Origin: Eremochloa ophiuroides
Lineage: Eukaryota; Streptophyta; Magnoliopsida; Poales; Poaceae
Direction of reading: 5' to 3'
Length of the DNA: 64,000 nt
Assembly (NCBI GenBank): GCA_038502445.1
Contig: JAHLJS010000006.1
Span: 61,957,146-62,021,145, forward strand
Shown: one piece after another, positions 22,601-33,267 of the stretch
How positions within the stretch are numbered: position 1 is the first letter of the stretch
Layout: each line of letters begins with the position of its first letter
Notes under the pieces: generated by a model
What the model was told of the DNA's origin: nothing
Databases searched by the model: none
Seen by the model: the letters and a program-made list of their open reading frames with translations, nothing else
Position numbers and translations under genes: made by a program

Positions 22601-23610
22601 TTATTCTCACATTCTTCTCGACTTGTAAATATAGTTGGTGGCCCCTCAAATCGAAGGACAAACCAAGGATTGAGTCCTTTCTACAAAAGAATGGGAACCT
22701 ACATCCGAAAAGATACCCTTATGCAGATGTGAAACGAATGACAAAATCCTTTGCTGTGAAGCTAGGCCAAGGTGGATTTGGCACTGTATACAGAGGCAAC
22801 CTCTACGATGGCCGCCAGGTAGCGGTTAAGATGCTAAAGGACACCAAAGGAGATGGTGAGGAATTTATGAACGAGGTGGCTAGTATTAGCAGAACTTCTC
22901 ATGTCAATGTTGTTATGCTCTTAGGATTTTGCTTGCAAGGATCCAAAAGGGCACTTATTTATGAGTACATGCCGAATGGTTCCCTTGAAAGGTATGGCTT
23001 CAACGGGAACACGAATACTGGAAATTCACTGAGTTGGGAGAAATTATTTGACATTGCAATTGGCACGGCCAGAGGACTTGAATATCTCCACCGGGGTTGC
23101 AATACTCGGATCGTGCATTTTGACATCAAACCACATAACATCCTATTAGATCAGGATTTCTGTCCTAAGATCTCTGACTTTGGATTGTCCAAGCTATGCC
23201 TGAATAAGGAGAGTGCTATCTCCATTGTGGGTGCAAGAGGGACAATAGGTTATATCGCCCCCGAGGTCTACTCAAAGCAATTCGGAATAGTAAGTAGCAA
23301 GTCTGATGTCTACAGTTATGGAATGATGGTCCTTGAGATGGTTGGGGCAAGAGACAAAAATACAGGTGCAAATAGTGAATCTAGTAGCCAATATTTCCCT
23401 CAGTGGATTTACGAACATTTGGACGACTATTGTATCAGTGCTTCTGAGATTGATGGTGAGACCACAGAGCTCGTGAGAAAGATGATAGTTGTAGGTTTGT
23501 GGTGCATACAAGTGATTCCGACTGATCGACCAACAATGACTACAGTCGTCGAGATGCTGGAAGGAAGCACAAGTAATTTGGAACTGCCACCAAAATTTCT
23601 CTTGAGCTGA
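19340..23610 (+). CDS. LRK10L/WAK-like receptor protein kinase
   Basis: Three exons fit: 19340-20198 (phase 1), 22249-22278 (30 nt) and 22559-23610, with AG/GT borders. They join to 647 codons including stop, in frame throughout. Exon 1 gives a signal peptide (1-25), a galacturonan-binding domain with C-G-K-V-N-I-S-Y-P-F, and a WAK-associated region. A polyserine run (AGC microsatellite, about 19612-19647) lies in the middle. Exon 2 is a short basic juxtamembrane piece. Exon 3 holds one membrane span (L-L-L-L-C-L-V-I-L) and a serine/threonine kinase: glycine loop G-Q-G-G-F-G, lysine in A-V-K-M-L, catalytic H-F-D-I-K-P-H-N (non-RD type), D-F-G, and I-A-P-E. All catalytic residues are present, so it looks functional. 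Intron 1 is 2 kb and contains a decapitated second ectodomain exon. Known relatives act in plasma-membrane defence signalling; the ligand is unknown. Confidence 0.85.
20597..21328 (+). pseudogene. Decapitated ectodomain exon copy inside intron 1
   Basis: Nearly identical to copy C from its Y-P-F-Y-L-S motif onward (16413 against 20597). It lacks the signal peptide and first cysteines, about 60-70 residues. The frame can be extended upstream to 20530 only by unrelated sequence. The 3' end keeps a GTAACT donor in phase 1 and the post-exon sequence of copy C, so a genomic segment of about 0.84 kb was duplicated. The coding frame has no internal stop, suggesting it is young or is used as an internal exon. 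It cannot make a secreted protein by itself. Confidence 0.7.
21449..21530 (+). pseudogene. Third, degenerate piece of the ectodomain C-terminus
   Basis: A short stretch repeats the G-E-F...C-L-C-H-G...N-P...E-H tail of the copies at 17060 and 21235, with extra bases and a stop. It directly follows the duplicated segment. It is a decayed partial tandem copy. Confidence 0.6.
21531..22248 (+). other. Remainder of intron 1
   Basis: AT-rich with no repeat end recognised. It ends in TTGGCATACAG, a good acceptor before the 30-nt exon. Confidence 0.5.
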
Positions 23611-23790
23611 CAAGCATAGATATTTTCCTATTCAAGGTTGCTAGTGTTACCAGGTTGCACAAATGCAACTATTTGTTATATATATATGCAGAACCAAGCC
23701 CCAAGGGCATGCATCGAATGTTATTTTTGGGTCTGTAAGCATAGATGTAACTATATAGGAATTTCTGAACAGGGGTGCTCATACGACATA

Positions 23791-24023
23791 GGCCCTGTTT
23801 AGATCCAGTGCAAATTACAACTGCAACTAGTCACATCAATGTTGCGGCACATGTATGGAGCATTAAATGTAGACGAAATGTTTACATGTTTGTACTTTTT
23901 GCATGTACATCACGAGACGAATCTTTTAAGCCTACTTGGGTCATGATTGGACAAAAGTTGTCAAATACAAACGAACGTGCTACAGTGCAAAATTGCAACT
24001 ACAACTAGGATCTAAACGGGGCC
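23791..24023. mobile_element. MITE, GGCCCTGTTTAGAT family, copy 1
   Basis: The termini GGCCCTGTTTAGATCC and the inverse GGATCTAAACGGGGCC form a long inverted repeat, extended by TTGCAACTACAACT-type sequence. ATA lies on both sides. Related copies are at 46889-47107 (inverted) and 49584-49816. It lies just after the receptor kinase stop codon and could affect its 3' end. Confidence 0.75.
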
Positions 24024-24498
24024 ATAGTATGATGGTATTACTTTGTTCAGACTAGCTGCAACTGCAAGGACCGATCTTCTGTGCACTTGTACACTAAGAT
24101 CACTGGACAGATGCATTACGAATTCAGTGGTCGGCCAGGCTGGGTTTAAAATTTAAATCGCGATGGAATACATTACATAATTAAAATGGAGACTAAACTT
24201 TTCATCCCAGTTCAGATCAGCATTGCGACACCCAATTCCTGAAAAAAAAAACTTGAACTGCCGACTAGAGATTAGTAGTAGGTGTTGAGAGCCAGTGGTT
24301 ATCGAAGTCGAGTGCTCTAACGATGTGGTCATAGCTGAGATCTCGGCTGTCCGCACTCATCACTCATCAGGGCCGCCTGCCGGCCTGGGTCCATGTTTGC
24401 CTCCGCTTGAGTCAATAGCTCAATGCCCAGGCAGCTTGGCAGCTTCCTAAATCCAAACGGATGGCCGCGTTCCCTGACTCCAGATATGGTAATACCTA
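24024..24498. other. Intergenic, nothing recognised
   Basis: No gene or repeat end is supported. Confidence 0.4.
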
Positions 24499-25534
24499 AG
24501 AAAAAGTCCACTTTATCTCCCTTATCTTTTGGCAAAGTCTGATTTGCCTCCCTCAACTCCAAAATCAGACAAACCACCTCCCCCAACTTTTTAAACCGTG
24601 CACTTTACCCCCTCGGAGCGGTTTCGCAGGCGGTTTGCTACAGTGACGGTGGTTTTATCTTTTTCGTTTTTAATTATTTCGGCTGAATTTTTTAAAAAAT
24701 CACAGTAAATCACAGAAAAATCATAAAATGAAAAATCAAGTTTTGCTGGACTCCACATGAGTAGATCTACGCAATGAACATATAGTATGATATCCTTTAG
24801 TACAAAGTTTTTGCTATCAAGGTTTTGTCTTTTTTCTTTTTTATTTATTTTAGCTAAATCTTTGATAAATCATAGTAAATTATAGAAAAAACATAAAGTT
24901 GAAAATCTAATTTCTTTAGACTCCACATGAGCATATCTACACGTGAACATATAATATGGTATGCTTTAGTATAGAATTTTTTGTTGTAGTTTTAGATCGA
25001 TGCTTTTTCTATAATTAATTAAAATAATTCATAGTTGTAGCTTATATAATTATATTTTGTTGGACTAAAACATACATATTATATGTTTCACTGTGTATAT
25101 CTACTCATGTGAATATGAAAAAAATTAGATTTTCTATTTTATGATTTTTCTATGATTTATTATGATTTTTCAAATATTCAGCCAAATGAATAAAAAAGAA
25201 AAAGACAAAACCTTTATAGCAAAAACTTTGTACTAAAACATACCATAATATATGGTCACCGCGTAGATCTACTCATGTGGAGTCCAACAAAACTGAATTT
25301 TTCATTTTATGATTTTTTATGATTTACTGTGATTTTTCAAAAATTTAGCCAAAATAATTAAAAACAAAAAAGATAAAACCACCGTCACTACAGCAAATCC
25401 GTCTGCGAAACCGCTTCAGGGAGATAAAGTGGACGGTTTGAAAAGTTGGGGGAGGTGGTTTGTCCGGTTTTGGGGTTGAGGGAGGCAAAACAGACTTTGG
25501 CAAAAGATGAGGGAGGTAAATTGGACTTTTTCCA
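24499..25534. mobile_element. About 1.04-kb element with long terminal inverted repeats
   Basis: The first about 170 bp (AAAAAGTCCACTTTATCTCC, then CTCCCTCAACTCC, CCGCAGGC-like and GTGACGGTGGTTTTATCTTT blocks) reappears inverted at the right end. The inner parts, with CTCCACATGAG, GTAGATCTAC and TCATAAAATGAAAAAT phrases, are also mirrored, so nearly the whole element is an imperfect palindrome. No transposase. The target duplication is not clear. A transcript would fold into a very long hairpin. Confidence 0.7.
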
Positions 25535-25559
25535 ATAGGTAACACCCAGTAGCACCACC

Positions 25560-25979
25560 TGGTCCGTTCAGACTTCAGACTCACAGGTCCGGCCCAGGTT
25601 TTTCCTCGGCGAGGCCCGACCTAGAAATTTTCCCACGCCGAGGTCCGATCTCCCACATCCCCCACCCAACCCCACCCACGATGGCACGATCTTTTCGGTT
25701 GCCTCAGACTCGTCCACTCGCCTGCTCCGTACCACCGGCCGCCGGCGCCGCTCGTCAACCTTCCCCCACCGGCGCTGCTCCTCAACCCACTCCTTCCGGC
25801 ACTCCCTACTTCGCACCCTCCAAGGCACACAATTCCTCCTATCCTAGGCAGCAGGCCAGCAGCGGCAGTGAACGGCTCTTCCTCTCTCAGGCGGCGACGG
25901 CGGCGCGTGCGGCTGTTCCTCCGAGCCGGCAGTACGCGCGCGCTGCCCTCTATCTACGGGCGGTGGTGCGCAGGCCTTG
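25560..25979 (+). other. GC-rich sequence interrupted by the Ty3/gypsy insertion
   Basis: An open frame from the ATG at 25681 runs straight into the LTR at 25980. The sequence resumes after the element at 37966 with similar GC-rich character. The encoded protein is rich in Ala, Pro, Ser and Arg and matches no family I know. It may be a host first exon or repeat. Confidence 0.3.
25975..25979. repeat. Left 5-bp target duplication of Ty3/gypsy element
   Basis: CCTTG, repeated at 37961-37965 after the 3' LTR. Confidence 0.9.
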
Positions 25980-28880
25980 TGTAACACCCTAAAATTTGCT
26001 TTTATTAAAGTAGGGACAAATTGATTTATTTATGCAATTGTTTGGCATGTTAACCTAGCAAATAATAATTTTTAGCAATTAAAATAAATCATAAGATTTA
26101 GAAACATGATTTGTTGCATCCATGCTGCTCAATGATATTTTTGTTTGATTTGCACTTTATTGAGATTTGAAAATATTCAAATGTATTTGGAAACCTCCCC
26201 TTTTCCTTTTTCACCTGCTTGGGCCGAAGGCCGCCCGAGCGTCGGCAGACCGGCCCATCTTTCTCGCGCAGGCGCCTTTCTCCTTTGGCTGCCATGCGGG
26301 GCCTGTTGCTCAGAGTCGTTCCCTTCCTCCCTCTGGAGTCCGAGCAGGACTCGATGTCCAACCGACCGCCGCCGGAATTTTCGGACGAGTCCGTCCTGAG
26401 CACGCCTCCACCGGCCCGTAAAAGGAAGCCGCGACCCTCTCCCCTTCCCTCCTACTGGCACTGACGCGTCGGGCCACGGCACAGCGCCGTCCCCTTCCTC
26501 CGGACAGAGCCCGAACCGAGCACGGCTGCCGCCCCCGACCGTATCCTAACCACCGAATCTCCCGAAGTCCGGATCTCCTACGCCTCCCTCGCGCCCCTAT
26601 ATAGGTCGGCCGAGCTCTGCCGTCCCTCCCCACAAGTTCCCGAGCAAGCCACGCCCTCCAATCTTGCCCTAGCCGCCGCCCCGAGCTCCGCCGCCGCCGT
26701 CGATTTCTCCTCGGAAAGACTTCTCCGTCAAAATTAGTTGTTCTCCAAGCTTCGCAGCAAGGTCAGGGACCTTCCCGACCCCTTCTCCCTCAGTTTTGTG
26801 CACTATAGCCATGACGCCGAGCTTCACCGTCGCCATAGTTCCGCCACCTAGCTCGCCGCATCCTCCCCGAGCTACCTCTGTGGCAACCGAAACCATAGAT
26901 AGGTTTGGCTTGAACTCCTCTTGCTTCCCGACCAGATCCTGAGGTGTGCCGAGCTTCCTAGCCCCGAAAACGCCGTCTCCGGCCATCTTGCCGGCGAGGA
27001 ATCGGCCGGGCGCCGCCCGACTCCGGCGACTAGGGTCGCCCCTGTTTTCCCCGAGCTACCTTCGCCGTCCACGGCCGATCCAACGGCTCACAGTGGGAGA
27101 TACCTTTTCGACCGGCACTTTTGCAAAAGAGCCCTAAGCTTTTTAATGTTCTAACCCGCGATCCTTTGGCGTATTTCTCAGATTACGCTTTCCTATTTAG
27201 AAAACGTATTTCCTCGGTTTTAATTCAAAAGGGCGTTTTCAATATTTACAGATTTGCCACTCAGTTTATTTCGGCCATATTTTATTCGTTTTAGCTCCGA
27301 TTTGATGCGTTCAAGTCTCGTTAGATTCGTAATTTCGTAATCTATCTAATGATGCTACTGTTACTCATGTTTTCAACTTTTAAAATTCGAGATTAGATTT
27401 AATCTATTATTTTATTAAAGTAAAACTTGTTTATTTCATAACTTTTCCGTTTGAACTCCGATTTGCATGAACTTTATATCGTTGGAATCGTAGCGATGCG
27501 TAGATTATTTTTATACACTTTTCAATCTGTTTTCCTACTGTTGGTGTACTGTTTCTAATATAGATCTTGTTTGCTTCGTGTATGATTGCCTCGATGATTG
27601 TGTGGTGATTTTATGATCGAGTTCAGACGGTGAGCAATACGTTGGTGATCAAGAGTACACGGAGGATCCAAGTTCTCCAGAGCACTTTGATCAAGGTAAG
27701 TATAGCATGGACTATCCTTATTGCCTATTCACCTTAATCACTAAATTCATGATGCATGTGTCTACCTTGGCAACCATAGTATTTATTCCTAGCTTTGATC
27801 ACTTGATCCTTGTTACCTATGAGATTGCATTTGAGTAGTGATGCTAGCGCTTGATGATGCCATGATCTTATAAACTTGATTAATTAATTATGAGATAAAG
27901 ATTAAAAGATGCTTTTTAGCAACATGGACTAAGGACTTAACTGTAAGTATGACACCGGGACTTACAGCGCAACCATGAGCGTCATATGGCTCTGACTTTA
28001 GTTAAGTATGAAGTTACTTTCTATCATGTTGTTAATCCTGAAAGGTTCCTTGCCGAGCTGGTTGTTTTGCGGCTCCTGTCTTTGTGTGTACTGCTGCGTG
28101 TGTGTGCCACTAGAAGGAGGGCTCTACCACTCCTTGCCATTGCGCTCGGATTGATTAGTGGCATGTTAGGAAGGCTTTTGAAAGACTTCATAGTGTACCC
28201 TGCCGCACTTCCTTGGTGAGGTGACATGGGAGTCATGACCCTTGGCATATGGGAATCACGACTCATGGTGAAAGTGTGCAACCTCTGCAGAGTGTAAAAC
28301 TGATATATCAGCCGCGCTCACGGTCACGAGCGGCCTTGCACGTCTTACAGGAATTTAACTAATTGAACATTGATTTATTTGAAGTTTCTATTGATGTTTA
28401 TTCCATATTAATTATCATGTTTATATGATCATGCAAATCTTGTTCTTTGGTATAATCTATTGCTGCTACTCAATTTGCTAAAATGTGATCAACTAGAAGC
28501 AACCGCTGTCAAACCACTGTCTTGCCTTATTTGAGCCTCATAAACCCGTGTTATTCTTGTTGAGTACGACATGTACTTACGCTTGCTTTATTTTTCATAT
28601 TTGGATAAAAATCCCGGATGGGTAACAAAATACTATGATGATTCTTCTGAGGATTACTAGGATTGTGGTTCACCAGTCAACTACTTCCCTGTGAATTGGA
28701 GCTTCCGCGAGAGATTATAATTATTAATCCGCTGCTATTTATGTAAAGACTCTGTGATATTATTCGTTATATATTGAACCTTGTGATGGTACTATGTAAT
28801 TTGTCGCTTATGTGTGTGATTGATCTCTGGACGCACATAAGTTGGTTCATTCAATTTTATCCTTAAAATTGGGTGTGACA
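25980..28880 (+). repeat. 5' LTR
   Basis: Starts TGTAACACCC and ends GGGTGTGACA, a short inverted terminal repeat (TGT...ACA with longer complementarity). It is 2,901 bp. A GC-rich block (about 26215-27080) includes a CTATATAGG TATA-like motif at about 26598, so the promoter and transcript start probably lie near there. Open frames within it are shadows. Confidence 0.93.
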
Positions 28881-28883
28881 GAT

Positions 28884-28895
28884 TGGTATCAGAGC
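28884..28895 (+). promoter_or_regulatory. Primer binding site
   Basis: TGGTATCAGAGC, three bases after the 5' LTR. It is complementary to the 3' end of initiator tRNA-Met, the usual primer of this family. Confidence 0.92.
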
Positions 28896-29073
28896 AAAGG
28901 TTGACTGTAGGACGCAAACCTAGAAATTCTAGAGATGTTTTTCTCACCTTATTCATGCTATCCACCTTAATTTGCTAACTGCTAAAATTTTTATACTTCT
29001 CTTATCCTTATTCCATTATAAAAATATTCAGTCTATTCTAAATCTAACTTTGTCTTGATCTATATTGGAGAAG

Positions 29074-29892
29074 ATGGTTTGTAGTCGCAAAACTGCACGC
29101 ATGAGCACCGGAGGCTACTACCCACCGCGAGCTTTGGACATTCCAGCTGAAGACGACGTGGTGATCGCCCCGGAAAATGAAAGTGAAGAGGAAGCTATGT
29201 ACATGGAAGATGTTGAAGAGATCCTTCCGTCGCCGACGCCTGCTACTCTACCCGCACCCGAAGCCCCCGCCAGAGGTGAACCGCCCAGGAGGATGGGATG
29301 GATCCAGGAGGAATATACTAAGTATCCAGAAGAAGATGCATTTTTCCACATAACGCTCGTCAACATGCTGACCCTCTACTACGCTGACCTGCAACCTACT
29401 CTCAACTACTATAGCATGGAGCACACGCATCCTCTACGAGACACCTACTGGACCACAGAGTTGAATATCAAGGTTTGGGATGCACAACATAGAGCTTACA
29501 AGACGGAATCTGTTCACAAAAGCGCCGCTCCACGTAGGACCGTGGAAGAGAGCATGGAAGATGCCGCTACTCATGCCTATCTCTACTACCATGGTCGCCG
29601 CTATGAAGATATGGAAGGAGATGTCCATAGATTCTACCCTCGCGTGGTGACTGAAGAAGGTGACGTCGCCATGACTATGCCCGAAATGGATCAGCCCGCT
29701 CTTAGAGCTCTAGCAAGATTGTCTTGGGCACTTATGGGAAGAGTCCATAGTTTGGAACGCGATTTGGCAAGAGCTAAGAGTGCCAACACACAAGCAGATC
29801 AAAAAATTGATGGATATCGAGCAAGACTCAACCAACCAAAGCTATTCCAGGAGATTCTCACACCTCCACCATTCAAGGATTCCGCTCCATAG
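29074..29892 (+). CDS. Extra retrotransposon ORF (orf0) before gag
   Basis: A 272-residue frame from the ATG at 29074, same strand as gag-pol. The N-terminal part is acidic and proline-rich (about 20-75). The middle is aromatic- and histidine-rich, and the C-terminal part (about 215-262) looks able to form a coiled coil (H-S-L-E-R-D-L-A-R-A-K). Some rice Ty3/gypsy elements carry an ORF of unknown function at this place, and I infer this is the same. It is separated from gag by about 690 bp of AT-rich non-coding sequence (29893-30579). No stop or frameshift. Confidence 0.75.
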   Translation: MVCSRKTARMSTGGYYPPRALDIPAEDDVVIAPENESEEEAMYMEDVEEILPSPTPATLPAPEAPARGEPPRRMGWIQEEYTKYPEEDAFFHITLVNMLTLYYADLQPTLNYYSMEHTHPLRDTYWTTELNIKVWDAQHRAYKTESVHKSAAPRRTVEESMEDAATHAYLYYHGRRYEDMEGDVHRFYPRVVTEEGDVAMTMPEMDQPALRALARLSWALMGRVHSLERDLARAKSANTQADQKIDGYRARLNQPKLFQEILTPPPFKDSAP

Positions 29893-30579
29893 GGTTAGGA
29901 AATTCCCTTAGCAATAAAAGACGCTAGTAGCGCTAAGTTGAGTCGAGTCGAGTCTTGTGTGCGTATGAAACTCTATGTGTTAGTTGCTTTGTTCTTATGA
30001 AATATTTATGATTTGGTTCTTTGTAATGAGTGATGAGAATTGTGGGCATGACTACAACTCTCTTAGTTAGGGTCTAAGATTTGAGAATTATTGAAGCAAT
30101 AGTTGTTTTGGTTAAATCTGTGTTTCACCAAATCTGTTTTTCAGACCTCTCTGTCTTGTTAATTATTCTTAATTAATTTCGTAATTTCAAAAATTATGAC
30201 AATTTAATGGGGAACAGTAGACTTCCAGACCTTTTCATTGCCATAAGAATCAAGTTAATATCCATTATGGTTAGAGAGATGTAACTATTGCAAATTGAAG
30301 TTTCTGCGCAGTCTGGCAGCCTGGACAGTTTCTGTTCGTGTCTGTTTTTGGTTAATTTAACTTTCGAATCTGGAGAAGTGATCAACATGGAAGTTGTAGA
30401 AAATTTTCTGATCTTTCCAACAGTATAGAGAAAGTCTCTGTTTAATTTCGGAAACTCCAGATATGATCGTTTTTCTTCACTGCTGTTATCGGATCTCGCC
30501 CAGAAAATTCAGATTCGTTATTTATAAGTGATTGCATAATGGTAAAAATACTAAAACTCATTTATGTGTTGAAAAACAG

Positions 30580-33267
30580 ATGGCCGGTAACAGGAGGAAT
30601 GCCAATCCACCACCACCACTGCAACCTAGCATTCAAGACCTCATCGCTTCGCAGAACCAGCTGATGCAAACTATGATGCAGTTCATTCAGCACCAACCAG
30701 CTGGAGGACCGCAGCCTGTTCAAGCTCCTGCAAGAGATAAGCGAGGAGAATTTCTGAAGGGTCGCCCACCTGTGTTCAAACATGCCGCTGACCCGCTAGA
30801 TGCTGATGACTGGCTTCGCGCTATGGAGAGGCAACTCAACATTGCGCAGTGCAACAATCAAGAGAAGGTGTTATATGCATCTGAACAGTTGCAAGGAGCT
30901 GCTCAAGACTGGTGGGAATTATTCCAGTATGGTCGTCCCAACAATGCACCTGCTATCACCTGGCAAGAGTTTTGTGAAAACTTCAGGTCATATCATATCC
31001 CTGAAGGTCTGATCAAGCTGAAGCAGGCGGAGTTCAGATCTCTGAAGCAAGGACGGATGTCTGTGCCAGAATTCCGTGATCATTTTGTTCAATTGTCACG
31101 GTATGCTCCTGACGATGTTGCTAATGACAAGGACAAGCAACGTCTCTTCCTCAAGGGACTTTATGATAGATTGCAACTCCAACTCATGACAACCACCTAC
31201 CCCAATTTCCAAGAGCTTGTGAACCGCGCTATCGTGATTGACAACAAGTGCCAGGAGATGGTTGATAACAAGAGGAAGAAGCAAGGACCAGGTTTTTCCA
31301 GGAACAACCGTCAGCGTCCCAATACCGCGCAGCAAAAATTTCAGCAGAAACACCAGGGGCCATCCAACCAGTGGAACCAAGGGGGATCTAGTCAGTGGAA
31401 CCGTAATCAGAACCAACCTCGTTCCCCCTATCCTCAGCAGCAGCAGAAGACTCCCTCTCAAACACCCCAGCAAGCTACCCCGAGTAAGACTCCCATGAGG
31501 ACTAATACACCGGGCACCCCCATCAAGTGTTTTGGTTGTGGAGAAACTAGACATCTCTCCTACAACTGCCCCAGGAAGCAGAACCAGCAGACTCCCCAGG
31601 GAAGCAACCCAAAGAGCAGATATCAGCCACCATCTAATCAAGGAAGGGTGAATCATGTGTCCACAGAGACAGCTCAGGAAGCACCAGAAGTTATGATGGG
31701 TACGTTCAGCGTCAACTCCATCCTCGCTACTGTTCTTTTTGATTCCAGTGCTTCGCATTCTTTCGTATCACAAAGTTTTGTTAGAGTACGGAGTATACCA
31801 CTTTTAGCTCTACAAAACCCAATATTAGTAAATTCACCGGGTGGGGCTATGCAAGCTCAATATTACTGTCATTCGGTTAATATTGCTCTAAGGGGGGTAG
31901 ACTTTAAAGTGAAGCTTACCGTAATAAGAACAGCTGGGATTGATGTCATATTGGGTCTGGATTGGATGAAGAAAAATAAGGCAGTTATTCAGTGTGAGGA
32001 GAAGGTCGTTGTGTTAACTACGCCTAAAGGAGACAAAATCAGTGTTGATGTAGTAATGCAACCACCACCTACAGCGACAGTTAATCAACTCCAGGAGGAT
32101 GACAGCCAGCTAAATCACGTTGTGGATGAGTTTCCGGACGTATTCCCTGATGAATTGCCAGGTATGCCACCCGACCGCGACATTGAATTTATTATTGAAT
32201 TATTGCCTGGAACTGCACCCATAGCTAAGCGTCCATATAGAATGGGAGTAAATGAGTTAGAAGAACTTAAGAAACAAATTAATGAATTATTAGACAAAGG
32301 TTTTATTCGGCCTAGTTCTTCACCTTGGGGAGCACCAGTTATTTTTGTTGATAAGAAAGATGGAAGTCAGCGGATGTGTGTGGATTATCGGTCACTTAAT
32401 GAGGTTACTATCAAGAATAAATATCCATTGCCTAGAATTGATGATTTGTTTGACCAATTGAGAGGAGCCTGTGTGTTTTCCAAGATTGATCTTCGTTCCG
32501 GTTATCATCAACTAAAAATTCGTGCTACCGATATACCTAAGACAGCTTTTACTACACGCTATAGATTATATGAGTACACCGTGATGTCCTTTGGATTGAC
32601 CAATGCACCTGCCTACTTTATGTATCTGATGAATAAAGTATTTATGGAGTACCTAGACAAGTTTGTTGTGGTATTTATTGATGATATTTTAATTTATTCG
32701 AAAAATAAGGAGGAACATGCTGAACATTTAAGATTGGTGCTACAAAAATTACGAGAGCATAAGTTGTATGCTAAGCGGAGCAAGTGTGAATTTTGGTTAA
32801 AAGAAGTTGCCTTTCTGGGTCATATTGTCTCCAATGGTGGTATAGCGGTTGATCCTAACAAAGTAGAAGATGTTCTAAATTGGAAGCCACCAACAACTGT
32901 TAGCGAGATTTGTAGTTTTCTGGGATTAGCAGGGTATTACAGGAGATTTATTGAAGGGTTCTCAAAGCTTGCTAAGCCTATGACTGCTTTATTAGAAAAG
33001 AATGCTAAGTTTGTTTGGTCGGAAAAATGTCAAAAGAATTTTGAAGAATTGAAGAAAAGATTAACCACAGCCCCCGTGTTGACTTTGCCGGATTTGAGCA
33101 AGAGATTTGCTATATATTGCGATGCATCTCGTCAAGGCTTGGGTTGTGTTCTTATGCAAGAAGGAAGAGTTGTGGCCTATGCGTCAAGACAGCTGAGAAA
33201 ACATGAATTGAATTATCCTACTCATGACCTTGAGTTAGCTGCAGTTGTGCATTCGTTAAAAATTTAG
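30580..33267 (+). CDS. Ty3/gypsy gag-pol, first part (gag, protease, RT, start of RNase H)
   Basis: Starts at ATG 30580. Order: gag capsid (about 50-235, with A-A-Q-D-W-W and V-P-E-F-R-D-H-F motifs), a Q/N/P-rich linker, a zinc knuckle C-x2-C-x4-H-x4-C (about 322-335), and an aspartic protease. The protease reads D-S-S-A where D-S/T-G-A is usual, so its catalytic loop lacks the glycine. The reverse transcriptase has F-I-D-D (near 32670) and the usual S-K-I-D-L-R-S-G-Y-H motif. The RNase H start has Y-C-D-A-S. The frame ends at an in-frame TAG (33265-33267) inside the RNase H region, and the same frame continues open beyond it. Confidence 0.9.
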   Translation: MAGNRRNANPPPPLQPSIQDLIASQNQLMQTMMQFIQHQPAGGPQPVQAPARDKRGEFLKGRPPVFKHAADPLDADDWLRAMERQLNIAQCNNQEKVLYASEQLQGAAQDWWELFQYGRPNNAPAITWQEFCENFRSYHIPEGLIKLKQAEFRSLKQGRMSVPEFRDHFVQLSRYAPDDVANDKDKQRLFLKGLYDRLQLQLMTTTYPNFQELVNRAIVIDNKCQEMVDNKRKKQGPGFSRNNRQRPNTAQQKFQQKHQGPSNQWNQGGSSQWNRNQNQPRSPYPQQQQKTPSQTPQQATPSKTPMRTNTPGTPIKCFGCGETRHLSYNCPRKQNQQTPQGSNPKSRYQPPSNQGRVNHVSTETAQEAPEVMMGTFSVNSILATVLFDSSASHSFVSQSFVRVRSIPLLALQNPILVNSPGGAMQAQYYCHSVNIALRGVDFKVKLTVIRTAGIDVILGLDWMKKNKAVIQCEEKVVVLTTPKGDKISVDVVMQPPPTATVNQLQEDDSQLNHVVDEFPDVFPDELPGMPPDRDIEFIIELLPGTAPIAKRPYRMGVNELEELKKQINELLDKGFIRPSSSPWGAPVIFVDKKDGSQRMCVDYRSLNEVTIKNKYPLPRIDDLFDQLRGACVFSKIDLRSGYHQLKIRATDIPKTAFTTRYRLYEYTVMSFGLTNAPAYFMYLMNKVFMEYLDKFVVVFIDDILIYSKNKEEHAEHLRLVLQKLREHKLYAKRSKCEFWLKEVAFLGHIVSNGGIAVDPNKVEDVLNWKPPTTVSEICSFLGLAGYYRRFIEGFSKLAKPMTALLEKNAKFVWSEKCQKNFEELKKRLTTAPVLTLPDLSKRFAIYCDASRQGLGCVLMQEGRVVAYASRQLRKHELNYPTHDLELAAVVHSLKI

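Noticed and set aside
25980..28880. Open frames within the LTRs (for example 26098-26403, 26310-26633)
   Set aside because: They recur identically in the 3' LTR and show no domains; they are non-coding promoter/leader sequence.
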